A stretch of DNA of 33,065 nt from WQUF01 sp031549885 (lineage in GTDB: Bacteria; Bacillota; Clostridia; Clostridiales; Clostridiaceae), in assembly GCA_031549885.1 (NCBI GenBank), contig JAVBPD010000068.1:1-33065 (forward strand), in the 5' to 3' direction. Under the pieces are notes generated by a model that saw nothing but the letters and a program-made list of their open reading frames with translations, was not told where the DNA came from and made no database searches. This document shows, one piece after another, positions 24,975-33,000 of this stretch; within the stretch, counting starts at the first letter, position 1; each line of letters starts with the position of its first letter. The position numbers and the translations under genes are program-made.

Positions 24975-25922
24975 ATGAATTTGGGTTTGGTTATTTTAGC
25001 TATTTTTATATTTCTTATATTGGTTATATTAGTTAGCAGCATTAAGGTAGTAAACACTGGATATGTTTTAATACGAGAGAGATTAGGACAGTTTAAAGAT
25101 GTTTTACAACCAGGATGGCATATTTTAATTCCATTCATAGATAGCACAAGACCTAGAATATCCACAAAGCAACAAATATTTGATATAGAACCTCAATCAG
25201 TTATTACAAAGGATAATGTTAAAATATCTGTTGATAATGTAATTTTCTATAAGGTTTTAAACCCAAGAGATGCTGTTTATAATATTGATAGTTATAAAGA
25301 AGGTATTAGGTATTCAACTATTACAAATATGAGAAACATATTAGGAAATATGACATTAGATGAGATTTTATCTGGAAGAGATAAAATAAATAGCGAACTA
25401 TTAAAAGTGGTAGATGAATTAACAGATGCATATGGCATAAAAATACTTTCTGTTGAAATTAAAAATATAATGCCTCCAACAGAAATACAACAAGCTATGG
25501 AAAAGCAGATGAAAGCTGAAAGAGAAAAAAGAGCTGTAATACTCCTTGCTGAAGGTCAAAAGGAAAGTGAAATAGCAAAGGCACAAGGAGAAAAACAATC
25601 TAAAATACTTCAAGCAGAAGCTGAAAAAGAAGCAAATATTAGAAGATCTGAAGGTTTAAGAGAATCTCAACTTTTAGAAGCAGAAGGACGTGCAGATGCA
25701 ATTAAAGAAGTTGCAGAGGCAGAATCAGCGGCAATTAGAAAGATTAATGCTGCAATACTTGAATCAGGAACAAATGAGACTATAATTGCAATTAAACAAA
25801 TAGAAGCTTTAAAGGAATTGGCAAAAAATCCTTCTAACAAATTAATTTTACCCAATGAAACTATGTCTTCACTTGGAAATATTGCAGCTATTGTAGAAAC
25901 TCTTAATTTAAATAAAAAATAG
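24975..25922 (+). CDS. SPFH/stomatin (slipin)-like membrane protein
   Basis: This 315-residue protein has one N-terminal membrane segment (2-24) and an SPFH/Band 7 domain (about 25-190) with NTGYVLIRERLGQF, PGWHILIPFID and VSVEIKNIMPP-like strands. A long Glu/Ala/Lys-rich coiled coil (about 175-260: AEREKRA, AEGQKESEIAKAQGEK) is typical of stomatins and QmcA. It scaffolds membrane microdomains rather than catalysing a reaction. TAGGAGGG precedes the ATG, and the NfeD-like gene stands directly upstream. The operon ends at the terminator at 25927. Confidence 0.93.
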   Translation: MNLGLVILAIFIFLILVILVSSIKVVNTGYVLIRERLGQFKDVLQPGWHILIPFIDSTRPRISTKQQIFDIEPQSVITKDNVKISVDNVIFYKVLNPRDAVYNIDSYKEGIRYSTITNMRNILGNMTLDEILSGRDKINSELLKVVDELTDAYGIKILSVEIKNIMPPTEIQQAMEKQMKAEREKRAVILLAEGQKESEIAKAQGEKQSKILQAEAEKEANIRRSEGLRESQLLEAEGRADAIKEVAEAESAAIRKINAAILESGTNETIIAIKQIEALKELAKNPSNKLILPNETMSSLGNIAAIVETLNLNKK

Positions 25923-25926
25923 TTTA

Positions 25927-25957
25927 AGGTGGGGCAATTCTCACCTGTATTTTTTTA
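25927..25957 (+). terminator. Rho-independent terminator after the stomatin-like gene
   Basis: AGGTGGG (25927-25933) pairs with CTCACCT (25940-25946), with one G-U pair, around GCAATT. GTATTTTTTT follows. Confidence 0.83.
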
Positions 25958-25990
25958 AAGAAAATGTTAAAAATAAAGGATGAGAGGTAT

Positions 25991-26275
25991 ATGATAAAAA
26001 AAATATTTTATATTGCTATAATTTTATGTTGTATTTTTGTTTTTTCTTCTTGTATCCCAGGTGATGGGACATATGTTGATAAACCTGCTGGATTATTTTC
26101 AGGAATTTGGCATGGATGGATTGCCCCTGTTTCATTGATAATGGGGTTAGTAGATCCTAATATTAGGGTCTATGAAAAAATAAATACTGGATGGGCCTAT
26201 GATTTTGGATTTTATATTGCTATAATTAGCGGTTTTGGTGGTCTGTCGCTTATTAGGGGAAGAAGAAATAGATAA
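25991..26275 (+). CDS. Small conserved lipoprotein/membrane protein
   Basis: The 94-residue product has a lipoprotein signal ending in FSSC (Cys at about 20), a central hydrophobic segment (GWIAPVSLIMGL), DPNIRVYE, and a second hydrophobic segment (FYIAIISGFGGLSLI) before a basic tail RGRRNR. Short proteins of this build, with a D-P-x-x-R-V-Y-E motif, occur in many bacteria without known function. I chose the ATG at 25991 because GAGAGGT is six bases upstream; an extension to 25964 lacks a ribosome site and would bury the signal. It lies between a terminator and rubrerythrin. Confidence 0.72.
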   Translation: MIKKIFYIAIILCCIFVFSSCIPGDGTYVDKPAGLFSGIWHGWIAPVSLIMGLVDPNIRVYEKINTGWAYDFGFYIAIISGFGGLSLIRGRRNR

Positions 26276-26362
26276 TAATTATTAAATAATAAATGTTATT
26301 TAAAAAGTATTTACAATTATAAAAACATAAGTTACCATAAGAATATGAAGGAGGTAATGAGA

Positions 26363-26947
26363 ATGAATTTAAAAGGATCAAAAACAGCTGAAAATTTATT
26401 AAAATCATTTGCAGGTGAAAGCCAAGCAAGAGGAAGATACACTATGTATTCTTCTATAGCAAAGAAAGAGGGATTTGTACAAATATCCCAATTATTTGCA
26501 GAAACTGCTGATAATGAATTTGAACATTCAAAAGTTTTTTTTAATCATCTTATTAATAACGGCATTAATGGTGAAAAGATTATGATTGAAGCTGATTATC
26601 CAGTTGCAAAAGGTTCCACTCTTGAAAACTTAAAAAGTGCTGCACAAGGAGAACATGAGGAATGGAGCGAAGCTTACCCTTCATTTGCAAAGATTGCTGA
26701 AGAAGAAGGATTTTCTGCTATTGCTAAAAGCTTTAAGGAAATATCCGAAGTTGAAAAAAGGCATGAAACTAGATATCTTAAATTGGCAGAAAATGTTGAA
26801 ACTGGAAAAGTATTTAAAAGGGATCAGCCAGTTTTATGGAAATGCAATAACTGTGGATATATCTTTGAAGGAGAAGAAGCTCCAGTAAAATGCCCAGCAT
26901 GTTTACATGATAAAGCATATTTTGAATTATTTATTGAAACATATTAA
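26363..26947 (+). CDS. rbr: Rubrerythrin
   Basis: This 194-residue protein reduces hydrogen peroxide in anaerobes. A ferritin-like four-helix domain (about 1-145) carries the diiron ligands in GESQARGRYTMY, ADNEFEHS, QGEHEEW and SEVEKRHETRY. The C-terminal rubredoxin domain holds CNNCGYIF and CPACLHDKAYFEL for one iron. Length is normal. AAGGAGGTAATGAGA precedes the ATG at 26363; an in-frame ATG at 26345 lies before that ribosome site and is unlikely. A terminator follows. It supports an oxygen-sensitive lifestyle for the host. Confidence 0.96.
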   Translation: MNLKGSKTAENLLKSFAGESQARGRYTMYSSIAKKEGFVQISQLFAETADNEFEHSKVFFNHLINNGINGEKIMIEADYPVAKGSTLENLKSAAQGEHEEWSEAYPSFAKIAEEEGFSAIAKSFKEISEVEKRHETRYLKLAENVETGKVFKRDQPVLWKCNNCGYIFEGEEAPVKCPACLHDKAYFELFIETY

Positions 26948-26956
26948 CAGCAAAAA

Positions 26957-26993
26957 GGCTATAATGCGATATTTTGTATTATAGTCTTTTTTA
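26957..26993. terminator. Terminator after rubrerythrin, likely shared with the small minus-strand ORF
   Basis: GGCTATAAT (26957-26965) pairs with ATTATAGTC (26978-26986) with one G-U pair, and a few more pairs extend inward. TTTTTT follows on plus. On the minus strand the stem is followed by CCTTTTTG. Confidence 0.78.
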
Positions 26994-26997
26994 TATA

Positions 26998-27159
26998 TTA
27001 TTTTAAATATGATTTTTCAATTTTGTACTTATTTTCATTATCATTTGATTTTATATTAAGCATTGAATTTTTATAATCAACAGAAGTTTCTTTAATTTCT
27101 ATATTTTTATTTTTTTCTTTATATACGTGAAAAATCTCATCAAAAATATCGATATACAT
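26998..27159 (-). CDS. Small hypothetical protein, 53 residues
   Basis: An ORF shorter than usual cut-offs reads MYIDIFDEIFHVYKEKNKN to KYKIEKSYLK. It is Lys/Glu/Asn-rich and soluble, with alternating charged and hydrophobic residues that suggest one helix followed by beta strands. AAAGGAG lies 16 bases before its ATG and a GAAGAG lies nearer. Its stop comes directly before a bidirectional hairpin. A near-perfect palindrome at 27188-27210 sits at its promoter position. I do not recognise it and only genome comparison can show whether it is expressed. Confidence 0.5.
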   Translation of the reverse strand: MYIDIFDEIFHVYKEKNKNIEIKETSVDYKNSMLNIKSNDNENKYKIEKSYLK

Positions 27160-27187
27160 CTTCTTTTCTCTTCTCTCCTTTAATTGT

Positions 27188-27210
27188 CTAGCGATTTATA
27201 AATTTGCTAG
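27188..27210. repeat. Near-perfect palindrome upstream of the small ORF
   Basis: CTAGC (27188-27192) and GCTAG (27206-27210) flank GATTTATAAATTT, itself nearly symmetrical. It may be an operator for the small ORF or for the MFS gene; no T-run follows. Confidence 0.4.
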
Positions 27211-27348
27211 CATATTTTTATTATTTCCATCATTTATTTAAATATGTTTAAGATTAAAATTTTTATTTTTAAAATTTTATTAAAATAGTAAGTTTTGATG
27301 ATATAATAAGAGAGTTTATGAGTTTATAATTAATTTTTGGAGATATTT

Positions 27349-28572
27349 ATGGTTTCAAAGGTATATATAAAACGTTTTTTTATTTTGTATTCTATTATGA
27401 CAGCGATTTTTAACTTTGCTCACCCTATTACACCTGCATTTTTTGCTAAAATAAAAATGCCTGATTATATGTTTGGTATGGCATTAGCTGCCATGGCCAC
27501 ATCGAATTTTTTATTTTGCCCATTTTGGGGAAGATTAAGTGACAATATAGGCAGAGTTAAAATAATATCAATATCATTTTTAGGATATGCTGTTGGTCAG
27601 TTTTGTTTTATGCAATCAAATTCAATTGTAACAGTTATATTGTCTAGACTTTTGTCTGGTGTATTTGCAGCTGGGTTTTCAGTAGTTTCAATGGCATATT
27701 TGGCTGATTTAACAGACGAAGAAAATAGAGGAAAATATACAGTTTATTATGTTGCTTTTATGTCAGTGTGTTCATCCATAGGGTATCTTATTGGTGGATT
27801 TATTGGAGATTTTTCCATTAAAGCAACTTTTTTAACACAAGTAATAGCTTTGGTAATTGGAGGATTATCGTTTCCAATATTTTTAAAAGATATATTAGTA
27901 GAAGATAAAAATTTTGATCTTAAAGGGTTGGTTTCATCAGTAAATCCATTTATGGCATTTGCAGAAGCTAAAGGGATTATGGATTTTCCATTTTTTGTTT
28001 TTATAATAACTATTTTTTTAGCTACTTTAGCAACCAGTGATTATGAAAGTGCGTTAAACTATTATGTTGCAAGAGCTTTAGCATTTCCACCTTCCTATAA
28101 TGGATTATTAAAGGCCGCAATGGGTATGATTGGACTTTTAGCAAATTTTACAATTAATCAATGGATTGTAAGGCATTCTGATAGTAGAAAATCTATAATT
28201 GTTGTATTATTTATGTGCAGTATATCACTTTTATTTGTTAGCAGTGCTTCAACTGTCATAATGTTTATAATTATTAATATAATATTTTATTGCTTTAATA
28301 CAATGTATCAACCAATTCAACAATCCTTAATAACGTTTAGCAGTAGGGATAAGGGTGTTTCCAATGGAATATTATTTGGAGTATTTAATTCTGCTAAATC
28401 CATTGGAATGATAGGGGGTTCGTTGTTTGCTGGATTTATTTATACTTTAGATAATAAGCTTCCATTTATTTGCGGAGGATTGGTGTTTTTATTTACTGGT
28501 ATTTTGTGCTTTATAAATTACTATCAATATAAATTTTTGAGAAAAAAGAGAATAATAAATTATGACAAATAG
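27349..28572 (+). CDS. MFS transporter, probable drug/metabolite exporter
   Basis: The 407-residue protein has about 12 hydrophobic segments and the major-facilitator motif A, GRLSDNIGRVKII, after the second. RLLSGVFAAGFSVVSMAYLADLT (segments 3-4) fits the 12-helix DHA1 drug:proton antiporter group. The basic tail RKKRIINYDK ends in the cytoplasm. Substrate is unknown. The ATG at 27349 is chosen since TTGGAGA overlaps the upstream TTG and serves as ribosome site. An HD-domain gene starts 14 bases downstream, so the two may be co-transcribed. Confidence 0.9.
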   Translation: MVSKVYIKRFFILYSIMTAIFNFAHPITPAFFAKIKMPDYMFGMALAAMATSNFLFCPFWGRLSDNIGRVKIISISFLGYAVGQFCFMQSNSIVTVILSRLLSGVFAAGFSVVSMAYLADLTDEENRGKYTVYYVAFMSVCSSIGYLIGGFIGDFSIKATFLTQVIALVIGGLSFPIFLKDILVEDKNFDLKGLVSSVNPFMAFAEAKGIMDFPFFVFIITIFLATLATSDYESALNYYVARALAFPPSYNGLLKAAMGMIGLLANFTINQWIVRHSDSRKSIIVVLFMCSISLLFVSSASTVIMFIIINIIFYCFNTMYQPIQQSLITFSSRDKGVSNGILFGVFNSAKSIGMIGGSLFAGFIYTLDNKLPFICGGLVFLFTGILCFINYYQYKFLRKKRIINYDK

Positions 28573-28586
28573 TTAGAGGTGATATT

Positions 28587-29264
28587 TTGAAAAGAAATTT
28601 ATATAAACGAATTGAAAATTATATGAAAACTTGTATGAAGGATAGTGCTCATGATAAAGAGCATATTTATAGGGTTTTGTATGCTGCCTTAGATATTGCT
28701 TCTTATGAAAAGGATGTAAATGAGGATGTAATCATTATTTCTTCGTTATTGCATGATATTGGCAGAGGAAAGCAATATGAAGACTCTAAGCTATGCCATG
28801 CTATAGTTGGCGGAGAGATGGCATATGAATTTTTAATTAAAGAAGGGCTTAACAAAGAAGATTCAATTCATGTAAAAGATTGTATACAAAGCCATAGATA
28901 TAGAACTAATATGGAACCTAAGACAATAGAGGCTAAAATTTTATTTGATGCTGATAAATTGGATTCAACTGGAACTATGGGAATAGCTCGAACTCTTCTT
29001 TATTGTGGAATAATTTCAAGGCCTCTTTATCTTGTTTGCGAGGATGGGAGAGTTCTTGATGGTACCAATGAACAATCAGGCTCCTTCTTTAGTGAATATC
29101 ATTTTAAATTAAAGAAACTTTATGATAAATTTTATACAAAAAGAGCTGAGGATCTAGCCAAAGAAAGGATTAAAGCATTTAATGATTTTTATAAAAGCAT
29201 GCTAAGTGAGCTTAACACAAATTACTTAAGTGGCATCGATAGATTGAATAAATTATTAGATTAA
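28587..29264 (+). CDS. HD-domain phosphohydrolase
   Basis: This 225-residue protein has the HD signature of metal-dependent phosphohydrolases: HDKEHIYRV near 24, then LLHDIGRGK near 52, HAIVGGEMAYEFL near 68, SHRYR near 95, and LFDADKLDSTG near 113. The pattern resembles the YedJ-like group, whose natural substrates are nucleotides or are unknown. TTG is used as start, with AGAGGTGA before it. It follows the MFS gene closely. Which phosphate ester it cleaves cannot be read from the sequence. Confidence 0.87.
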   Translation: MKRNLYKRIENYMKTCMKDSAHDKEHIYRVLYAALDIASYEKDVNEDVIIISSLLHDIGRGKQYEDSKLCHAIVGGEMAYEFLIKEGLNKEDSIHVKDCIQSHRYRTNMEPKTIEAKILFDADKLDSTGTMGIARTLLYCGIISRPLYLVCEDGRVLDGTNEQSGSFFSEYHFKLKKLYDKFYTKRAEDLAKERIKAFNDFYKSMLSELNTNYLSGIDRLNKLLD

Positions 29265-29632
29265 CAAACTTTTACATAATTTAAATAATTTTAATGCTAA
29301 ATTATTAACAATATATAAATTTAATGAATCAATACAGGTATGGCTTGACAAAGGTTAAATATATTATTATATTAATAAATTGTATCAATATAATATTAAT
29401 TAACAAATATATATTCTAATACCACGGAACATACAATATATTATAAGTATATACTAAAATAATCCAAATAATTTTTTACAATTATTATATATAAATTTAT
29501 TTAAAAACTTGCTATTTTTTAGTGATAATTTAAATATTTAAGATTTATTATAAATATTTTATGTTATTAAAAATTTAATACATTAAACATTGATGTAATA
29601 TTAATAATATGTTCAATTAATAAGGTGATAGA
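29265..29632. other. AT-rich intergenic region with one promoter, no gene seen
   Basis: I see no ORF, tRNA or riboswitch in these 368 bases. A consensus promoter lies at 29345-29373. The phrase ACCACGGAACATAC (around 29422) is the only GC-richer word downstream of it. Confidence 0.55.
29345..29373 (+). promoter_or_regulatory. Probable sigma-A promoter with long leader for the serine hydrolase gene
   Basis: TTGACA (29345-29350), a 17-base spacer and TATATT (29368-29373) match the vegetative consensus. The next gene starts at 29633, which leaves a leader of about 250 bases. Confidence 0.55.
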
Positions 29633-30568
29633 ATGAAAAAAATTATATCTACAATTTTGCTAGTATGTTTAGTTTATACTTGGTTTCAATTGTGTTACTT
29701 TCCACAATTTTATGATAAAATACAAACAGTTTTTTCAAAAGAAAGTGAGGCAGATAATAAAACTTTATATCATAATTCATTTAATGATAATATATCATCA
29801 TTAAATGAAAACATTGTTTCACAGTCTGAATCTAAAATTAATTTAGAAGACTTAAAAGCTAATATTGAAAGTTTTGCTGGTGATTATTTAGATTCTTTTT
29901 CTTTAATATATTATGAAATTGAATCAAAAGATATTATAGAAATTAATTCGGATAAATTGTTTAAACCTGCAAGTACATATAAGGTTCCATTAAATATGCT
30001 TTTTTATGATAAGGTTTTTAATAATGAAATTGATATAAAGAGTACAATGATTTACTCGCCAGGTGATTACGAAGATGGTGCTGGAATATTGCAAGGTAGT
30101 GAGGACTTAAATAGCCCTATTAGCCTTGTAACGCTTTCAGAATACTCAATAGAGTACTCTGATAATATTGCAGCTAATATGCTTACTAGATTATTAGGCT
30201 ATTCTGATGTAATTGCGTATATAGAAGAAGTATCTGGAATAAAAATATCTGATACTAATTACATTACTCCAAAGGCAATGCTTGCTATTATGCAAAAGCT
30301 TTATGCTAATGAAGATAATAATCCATATTACAATACTATTATAGAATATATGAAACATACTATATATCATGATAGAATTGATGGGCTTATTCCTCGTGAT
30401 ATTGTGGCGCATAAAATTGGAGATTTTGAATCTTACGTTAATGATGTTGGAATTGTTTATACTAAAAAGCCATATATTATAATTTTTTATACTGATGGAT
30501 TTACTTATGAGTCTATAGCAGAAATTTCAAAAATGGTATATGATTATAATATAAAAAATAAAATATAA
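29633..30568 (+). CDS. Exported beta-lactamase-fold serine hydrolase (DD-peptidase/beta-lactamase2 family)
   Basis: The 311-residue protein starts with a signal peptide or membrane anchor (residues 2-22), then a Ser/Asn-rich linker and a class A-like serine hydrolase domain from about 80. The three catalytic elements are present: S-x-x-K as PASTYK near 115, S-D-N as EYSDNIAAN near 180, and K-x-G as HKIGDF near 263. The omega-loop E-x-x-L-N of true class A beta-lactamases is not seen, so efficient deacylation of beta-lactams is doubtful and a peptidoglycan-related hydrolase is more likely. The ATG follows AAGGTGATAGA. A Dabb gene follows closely. Confidence 0.83.
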   Translation: MKKIISTILLVCLVYTWFQLCYFPQFYDKIQTVFSKESEADNKTLYHNSFNDNISSLNENIVSQSESKINLEDLKANIESFAGDYLDSFSLIYYEIESKDIIEINSDKLFKPASTYKVPLNMLFYDKVFNNEIDIKSTMIYSPGDYEDGAGILQGSEDLNSPISLVTLSEYSIEYSDNIAANMLTRLLGYSDVIAYIEEVSGIKISDTNYITPKAMLAIMQKLYANEDNNPYYNTIIEYMKHTIYHDRIDGLIPRDIVAHKIGDFESYVNDVGIVYTKKPYIIIFYTDGFTYESIAEISKMVYDYNIKNKI

Positions 30569-30581
30569 TTTGGAGGGATTT

Positions 30582-30884
30582 ATGGTTAAACATATTGTGG
30601 TTTGGGATTTTAAAGATGAATTTTCAAGAGAAGAAAACTTGAAAAATGCTGAAATAATTAAGAAAAATTTAGAAAGCTTAATTTCTATAATTCCTGAAAT
30701 AGTATCTTTGGAAGTTAATTATAATATGCTATCTACAAGCAATGGTGATATTGTTTTAGTTAGCGAATTTAACAATGAAGAGGATTTAAACATATATTCT
30801 GAGCATCCTGAACATAAAAAAGCTGGAGAGTTTAATAAAATTGCCCTTAAAAATAGAAGGTGTTTTGATTTTATTGTGAAATAA
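30582..30884 (+). CDS. Dabb (stress-responsive alpha/beta barrel) domain protein
   Basis: The 100-residue protein matches the Dabb family: MVKHIVVWDF opening strand, LESLISIIPEIVSLEVNYN, the VLVSEFNNEEDLNIYSEHPEHKK region and a closing RRCFDFIV strand. These ferredoxin-like dimers lack an agreed function in bacteria. The ATG at 30582 is selected with GGAGGG seven bases upstream. It starts 13 bases after the serine hydrolase gene and ends at a terminator. Confidence 0.87.
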   Translation: MVKHIVVWDFKDEFSREENLKNAEIIKKNLESLISIIPEIVSLEVNYNMLSTSNGDIVLVSEFNNEEDLNIYSEHPEHKKAGEFNKIALKNRRCFDFIVK

Positions 30885-30890
30885 TTATTA

Positions 30891-30920
30891 AAAGAGATCT
30901 CTTTTTAGAGATCTTTTTTA
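30891..30920 (+). terminator. Rho-independent terminator after the Dabb gene
   Basis: AAAGAGATCTCT (30891-30902) and AGAGATCTTTTT (30907-30918) form a stem of eight strong pairs, extended by A-U pairs, around TTTT. The T-run follows in the descending arm. Confidence 0.87.
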
Positions 30921-31106
30921 ATGAAAGATTTTAAATTATAAAAAATTTATAAATTAATATTTATTTTGATTAGATATTATTTATATTTAATACATAAAAA
31001 GTTCATAATTATATAATACAATATTGATATATAGAAAATTATACTTTTTATTTTAAAAAGTAAATTATATATATTTAATAAATATTTATAAGTGAGGAGT
31101 TTATAA

Positions 31107-32006
31107 ATGAAAAAGAAAATTTTAATTTCTGCTATAGCTATTACATTGGTATCTACCATGATGTTTATACCCTCTGTGCAATCACTTACTATATCTGCTT
31201 TGTCAGCCTTTCGTGTAGGTGATGCGAAAACTATAAAAGTTACTTTAGCTGATATAGAGGAGTCAATGAACTATTTTAAAGGATTTGCAGATAAATTTAA
31301 AGATCAAGATTTTAATGATCAAGATTTGCAAAATTATGATGCAAAAGAAGCTATAGAACACGAGAAACTACAAGTTAAAGAACTTTCAGATATATCAGAA
31401 TTTACAGCCTTTTCATTTAATCTTCCTAAAGATTTAAAAGGCGAAACACCTAGCCTTTATGCTACAGATTCACAGTCAAATACAATTGTAGTAGATACTG
31501 CTAAAATAAATGATGAATTATCAAAAATTGGCGTTACAAATTTATTAGACAATAATTATGATGGATCTGAAATTACAGTAAATGTTGCACCTTCAATAGC
31601 TGCACATTATAATGATGTAGATTTATTTGCAACTCAAGGTGTTTATTTAGATGGAAATGATGAGGTTATTAATGGAATATGGAATAGTATGTTAAACATG
31701 CCATTTTTATCAGAAAACCTTCGCTCACAATTATCTAATATAGATGTTAAAACTAGAGACGTATATTTACCTGTTATCATGGGACTTGGACGTGAAGTTT
31801 CACTTGGAGGTGTAACTGGATATATATATTCCACTCAAGATATGAGACAAGTTGTTTCAATGCTTCCTGAAGGTTTAACAGTAAAATATGGCGATGATAA
31901 TGAAAGAGAAGGATCTGCATTAATATGGACTAAAAATGGAGTTTTATATTGTTTAGTTTCAGATAAATCTGATAGTGAACTTGCTCAAATAGCTAGGAGC
32001 ATTTGA
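31107..32006 (+). CDS. Exported/membrane-anchored protein of unknown function, coupled to an ABC ATPase
   Basis: The 299-residue protein begins with a hydrophobic signal/anchor (residues 4-30, ILISAIAITLVSTMMFIPSV). The extracellular part carries a short acidic duplication, FKDQDFNDQDLQNYD, near 64-78, and two beta-rich parts resembling DUF4367-type exported domains, for example VTGYIYSTQDMRQVVSMLP. GTGAGGAG precedes the ATG. Its TGA overlaps the ABC ATPase start, so the two are translationally coupled and likely act in one complex, either as a transporter partner or as a sensor of envelope stress. No catalytic motif is seen. Confidence 0.75.
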   Translation: MKKKILISAIAITLVSTMMFIPSVQSLTISALSAFRVGDAKTIKVTLADIEESMNYFKGFADKFKDQDFNDQDLQNYDAKEAIEHEKLQVKELSDISEFTAFSFNLPKDLKGETPSLYATDSQSNTIVVDTAKINDELSKIGVTNLLDNNYDGSEITVNVAPSIAAHYNDVDLFATQGVYLDGNDEVINGIWNSMLNMPFLSENLRSQLSNIDVKTRDVYLPVIMGLGREVSLGGVTGYIYSTQDMRQVVSMLPEGLTVKYGDDNEREGSALIWTKNGVLYCLVSDKSDSELAQIARSI

Positions 32007-32914
32007 TGATGATCATCGAAACAGATTCACTTACTAAAAAATATAAAGATAAAGTAGCTGTTAATTCCGTAAATTTGTCTGTTGAAAAAGGACAGATTTA
32101 CGGTTTTTTAGGTCCAAATGGTGCAGGCAAAAGTACATGTATTAAAATGCTCACTGGGCTTGTTTTCCCAACTTCAGGAAAAGGAGAAGTTTTAGGATAT
32201 CCTTTAGGAGATGTAAGAGCGAGGGAAAAAATGGGATATTTACCAGAGCTTTTTAGATATCAAGAATGGATGACAGGAGAGGATTTGTTAAATTTTCATT
32301 CAAACCTTTATCATTTAAAAAAAGATAAATCAAGAAATCAAAGAGTGCTTTCAAAGGTTGGACTTTTAGGTCAACAAAAGTACAAAGTAGGATCTTATAG
32401 CAAAGGAATGCAGCAAAGGCTTGGACTTGCATGTGCACTTTTATCTAATCCTGAACTTTTATTTTTAGATGAGCCCACATCAGCTCTTGACCCAATAGGC
32501 AGGAAAGAAGTTAGAGACATCATAATTTCATTGCAAAAAGAAGGAACTACTGTTTTTTTAAATAGCCATTTGCTAAGTGAAGTTGAGGCTGTAAGCGATA
32601 GTGTTACAATTATAAATAAGGGTAAATTAGTTATATCAGGATCTATGAATGATCTGTTAATGAAAAAGATGACTTTATCGCTTATTTGTAGCAGAATTTC
32701 AAAGGATATTTTTAACTCTCTTAAAGAAAAATTTGATGAAAATATGAATGATCAAGATGAAAATGGTAAGATATTAATATCCATTAAAAATAGAGAAGAA
32801 GCTTCGGATATTGCTGTTTTTCTAATAAATAAAGGTATAAAAATATATGAACTCATGCCAAATCATGAAACTTTAGAAAGCATATTTTTAAAGGTAGTTG
32901 GAGAGGAGGCGTAA
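32006..32914 (+). CDS. ABC transporter ATP-binding protein (ABC-2/BcrA type)
   Basis: This 302-residue ATPase has a Walker A GPNGAGKST near 36, the Q-loop region, signature YSKGMQQRLGLA near 130, Walker B LLFLDEPTSALDP near 152, and the H-loop in NSHLLSEVE. A C-terminal extension after about 215 is typical of ABC-2 exporters for drugs or antimicrobial peptides. ATG 32006 overlaps the previous stop (TGATG) and AGGAG lies seven bases upstream. A permease gene normally follows, but here only a Shine-Dalgarno sequence remains before an IS607-type gene. The transporter may therefore be incomplete. Confidence 0.93.
   Translation: MMIIETDSLTKKYKDKVAVNSVNLSVEKGQIYGFLGPNGAGKSTCIKMLTGLVFPTSGKGEVLGYPLGDVRAREKMGYLPELFRYQEWMTGEDLLNFHSNLYHLKKDKSRNQRVLSKVGLLGQQKYKVGSYSKGMQQRLGLACALLSNPELLFLDEPTSALDPIGRKEVRDIIISLQKEGTTVFLNSHLLSEVEAVSDSVTIINKGKLVISGSMNDLLMKKMTLSLICSRISKDIFNSLKEKFDENMNDQDENGKILISIKNREEASDIAVFLINKGIKIYELMPNHETLESIFLKVVGEEA
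32904..32909 (+). promoter_or_regulatory. Orphan ribosome binding site at the end of the ABC ATPase gene
   Basis: AGGAGG ends three bases before the ATPase stop, placed as for a coupled permease gene, but no start codon or ORF follows within the next 80 bases. This suggests the downstream gene was displaced. Confidence 0.5.
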
Positions 32915-32975
32915 CAACAGTATAAAAATAACTAATAAAATATACTAAATTCTATTTAAAAATTATCAGTTTTAT

Positions 32976-33000
32976 GTTATCATGTATATGAGGTGATAAC
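32976..33000. repeat. Inverted repeat around the ribosome site of the recombinase gene
   Basis: GTTATC (32976-32981) and GATAAC (32995-33000) are perfect inverted repeats enclosing the GAGGTG ribosome site. They could form a hairpin that limits translation, or a binding site for the recombinase itself. Confidence 0.45.

Noticed and set aside
29633..30568. Antibiotic-resistance beta-lactamase
   Set aside because: The catalytic serine fold is clear but the ExxLN deacylation motif is not seen, so a resistance claim is not justified.
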